A stretch of DNA of 44,700 nucleotides, from positions 1-44,700 of the forward strand of contig CBDCME010000045.1 in NCBI GenBank assembly GCA_965218865.1, given 5' to 3'. Origin of the DNA: CBDCME01 sp965218865. Lineage in GTDB: Bacteria; Pseudomonadota; Alphaproteobacteria; JAAXGF01. Positions 1-8,652 of the stretch are shown one piece after another. The first letter of the stretch is position 1, and the number at the start of each line of letters is the position of its first letter. A model generated the notes under the pieces. The model did no database searches and was not told the DNA's origin. It saw only the letters and a list, made by a program, of their open reading frames with translations. Position numbers and translations under genes: made by a program.

Positions 1-326
1 ACTAGATGGAATGGAGCATCCGACAATGATTGCCTTGGGATAAATGCACCCGCCTCGACACCGTTCAGAAGCGTTTGCGATGCCTCAATCCGCGCTTTCC
101 GATACAGGATGTAGCTCTTCACAAAGGGGTGCGATCCCAGTTCAAGAATACACGTGCCGTCACAAAGGTCATTATGCCACCTACTCAGACTTACAAGCAG
201 ATGCTTCCCTGCCTTGCATTTGTCGGTACAGTTAATGAAAAGGTGTTTCTTATCGGGATCACGATAAGTACCAGACGGTATTAAGAGCGTGCCTTGTTTA
301 ATCGGTAAGTAAGTACTGCCTATCAC
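1..326 (-). CDS. Putative toxin-like partner of Panacea antitoxin (partial)
   Basis: This frame is open from a GTG at 326 to the window edge, so about 108 codons are visible and the C-terminus is missing. The GTG shares four bases (GTGA) with the stop codon of the Panacea gene, which indicates translational coupling. The visible protein begins VIGSTYLPIKQG and contains LLIPSGTYRDPDKKHLF, a Cys-containing CTDKC stretch, ILELGSHPF and YRKARIEA. The style is that of small soluble proteins found beside DUF4065/Panacea genes, and a PemK-like fold is possible but not shown. Known: Panacea antitoxins are encoded next to very varied toxins. Inferred: this is the toxin or effector of the module. No lesion is seen in the visible part, although its putative antitoxin is frameshifted. 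Confidence 0.6.
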   Translation of the reverse strand, partial: MIGSTYLPIKQGTLLIPSGTYRDPDKKHLFINCTDKCKAGKHLLVSLSRWHNDLCDGTCILELGSHPFVKSYILYRKARIEASQTLLNGVEAGAFIPRQSLSDAPFHL

Positions 327-890
327 TGAAAAGAAGAGAATATTTTCTCAATTTGCCGATCATCATTAACTTCTTCTGAAAGCACTCTGGCATTTTTGTG
401 ACCAAGAAATTTTAGCACCCGTTCATGGGGAATTGGGGATGCGCTTCCATCAGGGTCCTCCCATTCCGGGCAATTCTCATGAGTCCAGTCCCGTAATTGA
501 AATTTATTCATGTGGCCAAACTTATTCCACACCGTGTGCAGAGCCTTAATTTCAACCTCGTTCAATTCATCTAAATCTTCTTCAGCAAGATCATGGCTTA
601 CCACGCCTACCGAGTACGCTAGTAGAGGCGAAATAAATTGACCCCACACACCCTCGTCACCCTCCAGCCCATTAATATAATTCAGTGTGATGGAATTTAC
701 CGGACCATGTGGCATGGAAACCAATCTGTCATTAAGCAACGGGTACCCATAATTTTCCATGTGTTCCCGATCTGCTAGATTAGATCAGTTTCGCCAATTT
801 CAACACCTGAATTCGCTTGCCTTCCTTACCGGCAAAGAAGGCCGCGATCTGCGCGGCCTTTCGCACATTGAACCAGGGAGGGGGCATCAT
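323..890 (-). pseudogene. Panacea-domain (SocA/DUF4065-like) antitoxin, frameshifted
   Basis: Two overlapping minus-strand frames together make one Panacea-domain protein of about 188 residues. The first starts at the ATG at 890 (MMPPPWFNVRKAAQIAAFF) and ends at KLAKLI plus a stop. The second carries YLADREHMENYGYPLL, MPHGPVNSI and DWTHENCPEW. Removing a single A from the AA pair at 784-785 joins them as KLAKLIYLADREH, exactly the family pattern, so the lesion is a one-base insertion or a sequencing error. The start overlaps the stop of the upstream small gene (ATGA) and the end overlaps the GTG of the downstream gene. Known: SocA-like/Panacea proteins are proteolytic adaptors or antitoxins that neutralise adjacent toxins. 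Inferred: antitoxin of this three-gene operon. Confidence 0.8.
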
Positions 891-1075
891 TCGGCCCAAC
901 TTTCAGCGATTGCCCTTTTGGCAACGTCCGGGCGAGCCGTCCGCTTTTGCCCGCGCGCCTTCGCCTCGGCGTAGTTCCTCTCGACCCTGCCGAACCTCTT
1001 GAAAACGGTTTCGTCGAATTTTTCCGTCGCGATCATGGAATCACCCCCGTCCACTCGACTACGTTCGGCGGGCAT
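887..1075 (-). CDS. Small basic protein heading the Panacea operon
   Basis: A 62-codon frame begins with MPAERSRVDGG and ends with AIAESWAE. The start at 1075 was chosen because GAGAGAGGTAAA lies directly upstream as a good ribosome binding site; an internal ATG at 1036 is the alternative. The stop TGA overlaps the ATG of the Panacea gene in an ATGA, typical of co-translated genes. The protein is charged and helical-looking (FDETVFKRFGRVERNYAEAKARG) with no recognised domain, signal peptide or membrane segment. It could be a regulator or a third component of the toxin-antitoxin unit, but I cannot assign a function. Confidence 0.45.
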   Translation of the reverse strand: MPAERSRVDGGDSMIATEKFDETVFKRFGRVERNYAEAKARGQKRTARPDVAKRAIAESWAE

Positions 1076-1170
1076 TTTACCTCTCTCGGTCCTGATTGCA
1101 TTGACCTTCCTCCACTCAGCAATATGGCCGACAAACAGGGCGAATTGAAGACATATTTGTTTCAAAAAGG

Positions 1171-1200
1171 TCTTAAGACGGAAATCTAATGAAGATTTCC
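1171..1200. promoter_or_regulatory. Palindromic candidate operator upstream of Panacea operon
   Basis: A perfect inverted repeat GGAAATCT-N5-AGATTTCC occupies 1180-1200, next to the palindrome TCTTAAGA at 1171-1178. Both sit about 100 bases upstream of the first gene of the minus-strand operon, in the most AT-rich part of this intergenic region. Toxin-antitoxin operons are commonly autoregulated through such palindromes; that role here is inferred. Confidence 0.3.
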
Positions 1201-1256
1201 GAGAGAAGATCGGCGTGTATGGGTTTTTCGGGTAGGATCAGTGGCTTATTGATCTG

Positions 1257-1296
1257 ACAGTCTGCCCGAAAACTCGCGGCGCCGGCCCGCTCCCCT
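1257..1296 (-). repeat. Dispersed palindromic repeat copy 1, left fragment
   Basis: Bases from ACAGTCTG to the CT at 1295-1296 match one end of the ~132-bp repeat found elsewhere in the window (AAAACTCGCGGC, then GCCGG). The match stops at the IS110-family insertion and resumes at 2897. Joining the two fragments at the shared TCCCCT restores a full repeat in the same orientation as the copy at 27402. Confidence 0.8.
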
Positions 1297-1339
1297 GTAC
1301 CATTTAAGTTGACCACTCGAACATAGAAAGTTGATGTGG

Positions 1340-1585
1340 TTGTTGTTTTGTGGGTAACGCGGAGCGTTATCCACAAAATGCGGTCAGCTGAAGATCTGAT
1401 CGTGTCATTTTTCGGATCGGACGAGCCTTCTGGGAGCGACCCATTGCTCCCTGTGTTTCGAGCACCTGGGGGGGGACGCGTGCCCCGGAGGGACGGCCGC
1501 GGCGGACAGCCGGTGGGGAGTTGCGCCTGCGAGCGCCAGTACAGGGAATGTTCGGCGTCGCGGCGGTCCGAGGCAAGAGAGGAGA
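1340..1585 (+). ncRNA. Candidate IS110 bridge RNA region
   Basis: The 295-base non-coding left end of the element is highly structured. Arms 1346-1360 and 1364-1378 pair over 15 positions with one G-U pair and a three-base loop, a plausible 5' stem-loop. GGGAGC (1432-1437) pairs with GCTCCC (1446-1451), and the latter is identical to the six bases immediately left of the CT core at the insertion site (1289-1294), as a left target guide would be. GTACAG near 1539 complements CTGTAC at the left end, as a right donor guide would. Known: IS110 elements encode a bridge RNA in this location. The exact ends and loops are inferred by eye. Confidence 0.45.
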
Positions 1586-1591
1586 AAGGCG

Positions 1592-2854
1592 ATGAACTTT
1601 GATTGGTTTGCTGGCATTGACTGGGCGACCGAGAGGCACCAGGTTTGCCTTCTTGATGGTAACGGCGTCATCGTCGTTGAAAGGTCGTTCGCCCACAGCG
1701 GGGAAGGGCTGGCCGAGTTGTGCGCGTGGCTGACGAAAAAGAGTGGTAGTGTGCCGGAGAGGATTGCCGTCTCCATCGAGGTCCCGCATGGGGCGGTCGT
1801 CGATACCTTGCTGGAGCGGGGTTTCGCCATTCACAGTATCAACCCCAAGCAGCTCGACCGCTTTCGCGATCGTTTCACCGTCGCCGGCGCCAAGGACGAC
1901 CGCCGCGACGCCCATGTCCTCGGCGATTCCTTGCGCACCGACGGCCATTGCTTTCGTCGCTTGAAGGCCGATGCTCCCGCCATCATCGAACTGCGCGAAT
2001 ATTCGCGCCTGGGCCGAGGACCTCGGCCAGGAGCGCGTGCGCCTCGCCAACCACCTGCGCGAACAGTTGAGACGCTATTATCCCCAGGCCTTGGAGGTCA
2101 GCGACGATGTCGCCAGCGAGTGGTTTCTCGCCCTGTGGAAGAAGGCGCCCACTCCCGAGAAGGCGCGGCGCATCCGAACCAATACCGTTGCCAAGCTGCT
2201 GAAAACCCACCGCATCCGCAAAATCGACGCGCCTGAAGTGTTGCGCCTCTTGCGCCAAAAGCCGCTCACCGTCGCGCCGGGAACTATCGCCGCCGCTTGC
2301 GCTCATATCGGTTCCCTGGCCGAGCGTTTGCGCCTGGTCAACCGCCAGGTCAAGCAGGCCCGAAGCCGCATCGACGGCCTCTGCCGACACATCGCCGATC
2401 AACAGGACAGCGCCTCGGGGCAGAAATCCGAGCAGCGCGACGTGGACATCCTGCTTTCCATGCCCGGAATCGGGAGGACCGTCCTCGCCACGCTGCTCGC
2501 AGAAGCCTCGACGCCCCTGCGGGAAAGAAATTACCAGGCCTTGCGCACCTTGTCCGGCGCCGCCCCCGTTACCCGCCGGAGCGGCAAACGCTGTCTCGTC
2601 ATCATGCGTCAGGCCTGCCACGTTCGGCTGCGAACCGCCCTTTACCACTGGGCCCGCGTCGCCATCCAACACGATCCCATCAGCCGCCAACGCTATGCCG
2701 CCCTTAGGGCCCGGGGACACGGCCACGCCAGAGCGCTGAGAACCGTCGCCGATAGACTGCTTGCTGTCGCCTGCGCCATGCTCAGAAATCAAACCCTCTT
2801 CGATCCATCCCATGCTCAAAAAAAGCCCAACGCCGCCTCACTCCGGCAGCGTGA
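1592..2854 (+). pseudogene. IS110-family transposase, frameshifted
   Basis: Start ATG at 1592 (MNFDWFAGIDWATERHQ) lies just after a GGAGAAAG ribosome binding site. The N-terminal RuvC-like domain shows its acidic residues in GIDWA, SIEVP and DDRRDAHV. The C-terminal Tnp domain shows LLSMPGIGRTVLATLL and the conserved serine region GAAPVTRRSG. Dropping one C at 2008-2009 joins the two frames as YSRWAEDLGQERVRL. Near the end a run of seven A (2819-2825) leaves the frame without a stop inside the element, so it reads into the flanking repeat to 2951; with eight A it would stop at the TGA at 2852-2854, giving about 420 residues. It is therefore a broken DEDD recombinase, or a gene with two homopolymer sequencing errors. 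Confidence 0.85.
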
Positions 2855-2896
2855 CCACCTCTCATTTCCCCCTTGCTCAATGGTGGGGAGTCCCCT

Positions 2897-2988
2897 CCCG
2901 GCCACCCACATACTCTCGTGGGTGGCCGGGAGGGGGAGAGGGCCGGATTAGACGCAAAAAATGCGTGGACGCGCATTTTCGAACAGAC
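2897..2988 (-). repeat. Dispersed palindromic repeat copy 1, right fragment
   Basis: From CCCGGCCACCCA through the GGCCGGGAGGGGG arm to GCGCATTTTCGAACAGAC, this matches the remaining part of the repeat consensus. Small differences from other copies (CACATACT in the loop, GGATTAGACGC) show it is an older copy. It completes the left fragment at 1257-1296. Confidence 0.8.
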
Positions 2989-3133
2989 AATACCGAGTTT
3001 CGGACGTGATCGCGGTCCGTCCACCGAAGAATCGCGGACCTTTAGTCCCGTGCAGGCGACGGAGTAACCGCGTCGCTATCATTCTGAATCCAGTATCGGA
3101 TCGGAACGGATGGATCGGTGATCCCCGCTCACG

Positions 3134-3139
3134 TATAAT
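3134..3139 (+). promoter_or_regulatory. Candidate -10 box of tldD
   Basis: A perfect TATAAT lies 41 bases upstream of the tldD start. No convincing TTGACA-like box sits 16-18 bases further upstream, so the call is tentative. Confidence 0.35.
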
Positions 3140-3179
3140 CCTGGCGCAACCGAGCGGTATTTTTCCGAGGAGGCGTAGA

Positions 3180-4613
3180 ATGACGCAACCACCGAGCAGC
3201 GACGACATCTTCTTTTCCCGAACGGATCTCGATCGCCAGAGCAGCGAGAGCATCGTCAACGACGCCCTTGCCGGCTGCGACGACGGCGAGCTCTTTTTGG
3301 AATACTGCCAATCGGAGAGCGTCTCCTTCGACGACGGCAAACTAAAGAGCGCTAGCTTCGACACCAGTCAGGGCTTCGGTCTGCGCGCCGTATGCGGCGA
3401 GGCCACGGGCTATGCCCACGCCAGCGAATTGAGCACCGCGGCGCTCAAGCGTTGCGCCAACGCGGTCCAGGCCGTGCGCGGCGGTCACGAGGGGCAAGTG
3501 GACGCCGGGCCGGCGCGCACCAACTGCGCCCTCTACCGGGACGACAACCCTCTCGGCGAAGTCGACTTTTCGGCCAAGGTCAAATTGCTCGAGGACATCG
3601 ATGCCTACGCTCGCGGCCGCGATCCCCGGGTCCGCCAAGTCATGGCTTCGCTCACCGGAAGTTGGCAGGTCGTCGAAATCATCCGCCCGCAGGGGCACCG
3701 TGTATCCGACGTCAGACCGCTGGTGCGTCTCAATGTCGGCGTCGTCGTCGGCGAGGGAGATCGCATGGAGAGCGGCTCACACGGCGTCGGCGGGCGCGAT
3801 TCCTACCACCACTATATCGAGCCCGAACGCTGGCGGGCGCAAGTCGATGAAGCCTTGCGCCAGGCGCTGGTCAACCTCGATTCGGCTCCGGCGCCGGCCG
3901 GCGAGATGCCGGTCGTGCTGGCGCCGGGTTGGCCCGGAATCCTGTTGCACGAAGCCATCGGCCATGGCCTCGAGGGAGACTTCAACCGCAAGAAGACCTC
4001 CGCCTTTTCCGGCTTGATGGGGCAGAGGATCGCTGCCCCCGGGGTCACCGTGATCGACGACGGCACCATGATCGACCGCCGCGGTTCCCTGACCATCGAT
4101 GACGAAGGAACCCCGAGTCAACACACTGTCCTGATCGAGGACGGCGTCCTGGTCGGCTACCTACAAGACCGTCTCAACGCGCGTCTCATGAACACCGCGC
4201 CGACCGGAAACGGCAGGCGGCAGAGCTTTGCCCATCAGCCGATGCCGCGCATGACGAACACGGTCATGTCCAGCGGCGACCGGGACCCGGAAGAAATTCT
4301 GGCGTCGGTGAAAAAGGGTCTTTACGCCGTCAACTTCGGCGGTGGCCAGGTCGACATCACCTCGGGCAAGTTCGTGTTCTCGGCCTCCGAGGCCTATCTC
4401 GTCGAGGACGGCAAAATTGGCCACCCGGTCAAGGGCGCGACGCTGATCGGCAACGGCCCCGACGTGTTGACCCGGGTCAAGGCGATCGGCGACGATCTCC
4501 GCCTCGACCCGGGAGTCGGGACCTGCGGCAAGAACGGCCAATTGGTCCCCGTCGGCGTCGGCCTTCCCACCATCCTGGTCGATGGCCTCACCGTCGGCGG
4601 AACCGAATCCTAG
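3180..4613 (+). CDS. tldD: Metalloprotease TldD
   Basis: The 477-residue protein is full length for TldD, the zinc metalloprotease subunit that with TldE/PmbA degrades or matures small peptides in the cytoplasm. The HExxxH zinc motif is visible as LLHEAIGHGLEGD (His about residue 257), followed by the family block FNRKKTSAFSGLMGQ. The C-terminal GTCGKNGQLVPVGVGLP motif is also present. The ATG at 3180 was chosen over upstream in-frame codons because CCGAGGAGGCG precedes it and homology begins there. It stands alone between an IS110 element and a convergent peroxiredoxin; no tldE is in the window. Confidence 0.95.
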   Translation: MTQPPSSDDIFFSRTDLDRQSSESIVNDALAGCDDGELFLEYCQSESVSFDDGKLKSASFDTSQGFGLRAVCGEATGYAHASELSTAALKRCANAVQAVRGGHEGQVDAGPARTNCALYRDDNPLGEVDFSAKVKLLEDIDAYARGRDPRVRQVMASLTGSWQVVEIIRPQGHRVSDVRPLVRLNVGVVVGEGDRMESGSHGVGGRDSYHHYIEPERWRAQVDEALRQALVNLDSAPAPAGEMPVVLAPGWPGILLHEAIGHGLEGDFNRKKTSAFSGLMGQRIAAPGVTVIDDGTMIDRRGSLTIDDEGTPSQHTVLIEDGVLVGYLQDRLNARLMNTAPTGNGRRQSFAHQPMPRMTNTVMSSGDRDPEEILASVKKGLYAVNFGGGQVDITSGKFVFSASEAYLVEDGKIGHPVKGATLIGNGPDVLTRVKAIGDDLRLDPGVGTCGKNGQLVPVGVGLPTILVDGLTVGGTES

Positions 4614-4639
4614 AACCCGTCACCGGGACGCCCGCTTGG

Positions 4640-4695
4640 GTCGGGCGCCCCTTCGATCAACAGCCTGGGGCGGTTCCGCCCGGCCCGTGCCGGGC
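4640..4695. terminator. GC hairpins between convergent tldD and peroxiredoxin
   Basis: Two short hairpins lie between the converging genes: CGCCCG/CGGGCG near 4630-4650, and CCCGGC-N4-GCCGGG near 4677-4693. Neither is followed by a clear T run, so they are only possible bidirectional terminators. Confidence 0.25.
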
Positions 4696-4702
4696 ATGAG
4701 AT

Positions 4703-5340
4703 TTACTTATTCGGCTGCGGAACGATCCGCAAATACGGCTTGATGGTCTTGAATCCGCCCGGAAAATTTTCCTTGAGTTCGTTCGGATCGGTCATGCTCG
4801 GGACGATGATGCAGTCGTCTCCATCGCGCCAATTCACCGGGGTCGCGACCTTGTATTGGTCCGTCAACTGGAGCGAAATGATCACCCGGAGAATTTCGTC
4901 GAAATTCCGCCCGGTGCTGGCCGGATAGGTAATCATCGTGCGAATCTTCTTATTGTTGTCGATGATGAAGACGGTACGGACCGTCAAGGTGTCGAGTGCG
5001 TTGGGATGAATCATGCCGTAAAGATCGGCGACCTTGCGGTCCGGGTCCCCAGGATCGGATAGTTGGGACCGTTGCCCTGGGTCTCCTTGATGTCTTTCGA
5101 CCACTCCCGGTGATCCTCGACGCTGTCGACGCTGACGGCGAGAATCTTGCAATTTCTCTTGGCGAATTCTCCCTTGATCCGGGCGACTTCGCCGAGCTCG
5201 GTCGTGCACACCGGAGTGAAATCCTTCGGGTGCGAAAAAAGCACCACCCATTCGTTGCCGATCCATTCGTGAAATTGGATCGTGCCTTCGGTCGAATTCT
5301 GGTTGAAGTCCGGCGCCGTATCGCCCAAGCGCAGTACCAT
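4703..5340 (-). pseudogene. 1-Cys peroxiredoxin (Prx6-like), frameshifted
   Basis: The protein starts MVLRLGDTAPDFNQNS at 5340 behind a strong GAGAGGAGGACACC site. The peroxidatic cysteine is in FSHPKDFTPVCTTELG. The frame is lost at a C4 run (5047-5050); one added base gives NYPILGDPDRKVADLYGMIHP and continues through RTVFIIDNNKKIR to the C-terminal PYLRIVPQPNK, about 212 residues, the usual Prx6 length. Known: these enzymes reduce peroxides in the cytoplasm. The single missing C is either a real inactivating mutation or a base-calling error in a homopolymer. The IS256-family element lies about 90 bases upstream and may have cut its promoter. Confidence 0.85.
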
Positions 5341-5433
5341 GGTGTCCTCCTCTCGTACGTGCGTTGTCTCCTCGCCAAAACCCCGGCCACCGCAAACCAC
5401 GTGTAACCGGTCGCCCGGCGATGTCCCATGCTC

Positions 5434-6843
5434 TGTTGAAAAAGGCGAGGCAGGCATGGTTGGGCTTCGAGGCTAGGCGGCCTCTTTGATGGTTTCAATG
5501 GCGCTTTTCGCTTTTGCCTTTTTCACGTGATCCTCGAGGGCAGCTCTGAGGGCCTTGAGGCGACGGAGGTCTTTTGGGCTTCCAGGAGGCCGGCGGCGGT
5601 CCAGCGCAAGGCCATCTCGGCGTTGCGCCAGCGCTTGACATTGTGCTGCACCATCCTGACCGTTCCCAAGGCATTCTCGATGGCGTTGGTGCAGGCCAAG
5701 GAGCGCCTGAGCTTGGGCGGCAGGCCCAAGCGGATCACGGTGAGGATCTCATCCAGGCCCTCCAGGATGGAAGCCGAAACGCCGGGGGCCTCGGTCTCCA
5801 GGCGGCGCGCCAGGTTCTTCATGAGGCGTTCGGCTTTCTCGGCATCGTCTTGGTCCCAGGCTTGCCTGAGCGCCTTCTTGACGCCGGCATGAAGGCTTTC
5901 GTCGAGGCGCTCGATGATGTTGCGGCCCTTGTGGACCTGGCAGCGCTGGAGGGCGGCCACCGGCCCGAAGGTCCGCTTGATCGCCTTGGAGAGCGCCTTG
6001 GCGCCGTCGACGATGAAGAGCCGGGGCACTTCCGGGTCGAGGCCGCGGGCGGTCAGGTTGTCGAGCAGCGCCTGCACCGTGGCGGCATTCTCCGTGGCAC
6101 CTTCGGCCAGGCCTAGAACATGCTTCTCGCCCGCGCCGTCGATGCCAATAGCTGCCAGCAACACGTGATCGCCGACGTGCAGCCCGTCGATCTGGATGAC
6201 CAGGAGATCGAGATCCGAAAGGTCGCTGGCCAGGAAGGCCTTCAGCTTCTTGCGCGTCATGGCCACGAAGCGCCGCGAGACCGCGGACTTCGAGGTCGCA
6301 TCGCCCGCGCGTGCCGGCAAGTCGCCGCTGGCCTCGCCGGGCAGGCGCACGGCGCGCGCGTACTTGCGGGTCGAAACCGTAAGCAGCATGATGTTCATCG
6401 CCCAGGACTGCAAAAGCGCCGGGTCCGAGAGCAACTCTCAGCTCGGCAAGCTCATCTCCTTGCCCGCAAGATCGCGCACCCGCGGGCGCGTCAGCTTCAC
6501 CTTGCCCCCGTGATAGGCAATCTCGCTCTGGGTTGTCCCCCAGCGATGGCCCTGCCGCTCGGCCGTGCGGGCGTGGCGCGCTCCGCAGAGCACCTCGCTA
6601 TCCTCGTCCAGAATCTCGCCCAGGGTCTCCACCCCGGCCAACAGGCAAAAGCGATCCACGCTCATGCGCAGATCATCAAAAGCCTCCGGCAAGGCCGGCG
6701 GCAACAGCGGAAGCGGGATCTCCAACAGTTTCGAAAGGCGGCTGTTCCGTGTAGTCTTGGTCATGGCGTCGTTCTCCTTGATGGATTCAACACCCAGAGC
6801 CTAACGGTTCCAGGCGAATGACGCCTACCTCACTTTTTCAACA
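5434..6843 (-). mobile_element. IS256-family insertion sequence
   Basis: The element is bounded by related ends beginning TGTTGAAAAAG (left at 5434; right end, read on the minus strand, from 6843), the match continuing as GAGG-Y-AGGC with small gaps. It is about 1410 bp with one transposase frame. The bases flanking the two ends do not form an evident 8-9-bp duplication, suggesting rearrangement after insertion or an imprecise boundary by eye. Confidence 0.75.
5523..6764 (-). pseudogene. IS256-family transposase with in-frame TGA
   Basis: The 413-codon frame begins MTKTTRNSRLSKLLE behind AAGGAGAACG and is typical of IS256-family DDE transposases. The acidic residues appear in VIQIDGLHVG, LFIVDGAKAL and CTNAIENALGTVR, with the helical insertion carrying CQVHKGRNIIERL. 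An in-frame TGA at 6438-6440 replaces an expected Trp (LPS-stop-ELLSDPALL); the frame is otherwise intact. A single G-to-A change explains it, so the copy is probably inactive unless the TGA is read through. Confidence 0.85.
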
Positions 6844-6979
6844 TCAGCCAGGACATTGCCGCTCGCCCGCCTCGGCGCGGGGGCCCCAGACGATTAAGAT
6901 TCGCCATGGGCGCGCCGTTACGGCGGCCCTTCGCTGGAGTAGAATTTCCTACCCGCCCACAGGTCCAAGCATCAGCTTA

Positions 6980-8147
6980 TACCAACCGCCCCAGAGTTTG
7001 ACTCGCGCAAAGGTTTACACGCTAGGTTTAGTGTGATTCAAGGTTGTTGGCAACAAGGGAGTGTGTTCAATGCCAACGATTCCTTTGCGAAACGACTTTG
7101 ATGCTGAAAGAGTCCGTGTTCTTGCGGCACGGAGCGATGATGGGAACCAGGCGCGACGGCTTTTGTCGATGGCGGCCATCTACGATGGGATGGATCGAGC
7201 GTGCGCGGCGGGTATTGGCGGCATGGATCGGCAGACGTTGCGGGACTGGGTTCACCGGTTCAACGCGGGAGGTCCGGCCGGTCTGATCGACCGCAAGCCG
7301 AACGGGGCGTTGCGTCGGTTGACGCCGTCGCAAATGGCGGCGCTTTCGCGGGCTATCGAGGCCGGTCCCGATCCCGAACGGGATGGGGTCGTGCGCTGGC
7401 GCTGCATCGATCTCAAGCAACTGATCCGAACGCGCTTCGGCGTGGACTATCACGAGCGGAGCGTCGGCAAGCTGCTGGCCGCGCTCGGGTTCTCGCATAT
7501 TTCCGCGCGCCCGCGCCACGTCGGCCAGGATGCGCGGGCACAGGAGGAATTTAAAAAAAAGTTTTCCCGAACACTTGGCGAAAATCGTAGCGGCACAGCC
7601 ACCGGATACGCCCATCGAGGTTTGGTTTCAAGATGAAATGCGCGTCGGCCAGAAGAACAGCCTGGTGCGCCAGTGGGCCCCAAAGGGATCGCGCCCGCGC
7701 CAGGTCAAGGACCTACGGACCTCTTCGGCGTATCTCTTCGGCGCCATCTGCCCCGAGCGCGGTGAGGGCGCGGCGCTGGTCATGCCGCGCGCCAATACTG
7801 AAGCCATGGACCTGCATCTCGAGGAAATCAGCCGGGCCGTTGCCCCAAACGCCCATGCCGTCGTGCTGCTCGACCAAGCCGCATGGCACACCACTGCCAA
7901 ACTCGGCATCCCGGAGAACATCTCCCTCGTGCCTTTGCCACCCAAGTCCCCGGAGCTCAATCCCGCCGAAAATGTCTGGCAATACCTCCGCCAGAACTGG
8001 CTCTCCAATCGTGTCTTCGACTCCTATGAAGCCATCGTCGAGGCCTCTTGCCAAGCCTGGAACAACCTGACCGACCAACCTTGGAAGATCATGTCCATCG
8101 GCCTCAGAGCGTGGGCTCGCACAAGTCAATGTTAAGGGCGGTTGGTA
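6980..8147 (+). mobile_element. IS630-family insertion sequence
   Basis: Perfect 12-base terminal inverted repeats TACCAACCGCCC (6980-6991) and GGGCGGTTGGTA (8136-8147) enclose one transposase region. The outer bases are TA on both sides (TTA before, TTA after), in line with IS630 insertion at TA. The length of about 1168 bp is normal for the family. Confidence 0.88.
7070..8135 (+). CDS. IS630-family transposase in two frames across an A8 run
   Basis: The first frame starts MPTIPLRNDFDAERVRV at 7070 behind GGGAG and carries the helix-turn-helix part (DRQTLRDWVHRFN, GPAGLIDRKPNG). The second carries the DDE catalytic core: VWFQDEMRVGQ, VVLLDQAAWHT and SPELNPAENVWQYLRQ. They join as EEFKKSFPEHLAKI if one A of the A8 run at 7553-7560 is skipped, giving about 354 residues. 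Frameshifting or transcriptional slippage on A runs is known in several IS families, so this may be a working slippage site rather than a lesion. No other defect is seen. Confidence 0.8.
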
Positions 8148-8652
8148 TTAGCACTTGACCTAAATTCGTGCCCGCCGATTGTCAAGTGCCACGCGGTCAC
8201 TTATCGGTGACCGCGGCCGGGCCTGCTACCGTTCCCACCGGTCTGATCGGATCGTGGCCGAAACGCGCCTTTCTTGTGGAAAAGGTTGTTGACAATTCGC
8301 CGCGAGCGATTTGCAAGAATCAACATTTTCGCGCCTTTCATCGCCCCACCCAGAAATTTGATTTTTCGTAACTCATTGAAATAGTGAGGTGTTTTTCGAT
8401 AGTCCCCATCAGGCACGTTTTCGGTAGGGAAAATTCGCGCGTGAACGCTCCGAATCCGTGGCTTTCTTATCCCTGTGAACAAATTTCGTAGCCGGCCCAA
8501 TGGCCAAGCCCCTAATTCCTCGGAAACCAGGTTACGGGTTGCCCCTAACGCGTTCAGGTCATGGCAACTCTCGCAATGGAGGATTCCCCAACGAGGTGCT
8601 GGAACCCTCACGGGCGTCGATTACGAGGCGTTTTGTCGAAGATTTTATCAGT
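8148..8652. other. Intergenic region without a convincing gene
   Basis: About 500 bases between the IS630 element and repeat copy 2. A minus-strand frame at 8201-8611 contains LHCESCHDLNALGA, which includes a CxxCH haem-like motif, but the remainder does not resemble a cytochrome. It may be a degraded cytochrome c fragment. Nothing else is supported. Confidence 0.4.

Larger units (their letters stand above)
1297..2896 (+). mobile_element. IS110-family insertion inside a palindromic repeat
   Basis: The element spans about 1600 bp. TCCCCT occurs at both junctions (1291-1296 and 2891-2896), with repeat sequence on both outer sides, so the boundary is defined to within six bases. The duplicated CT matches the core dinucleotide known for IS621, an IS110-family element that also inserts into palindromic REP sequences. 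There are no long terminal inverted repeats, as expected for the family; a six-base AATGGT/ACCATT pair lies near the ends. The long non-coding segment is upstream of the transposase, which is the IS110-group rather than the IS1111-group arrangement. The transposase is frameshifted, so this copy is probably immobile by itself. Confidence 0.8.

Noticed and set aside
1299..2884. Subterminal inverted repeats placing the IS in the IS1111 group
   Set aside because: Only six bases (AATGGT/ACCATT) match, and the long non-coding end is upstream of the transposase, as in the IS110 group.
8201..8611. Cytochrome c gene suggested by a CESCH motif
   Set aside because: Apart from the five-residue motif there is no axial ligand pattern or signal peptide, and the frame overlaps low-support sequence.
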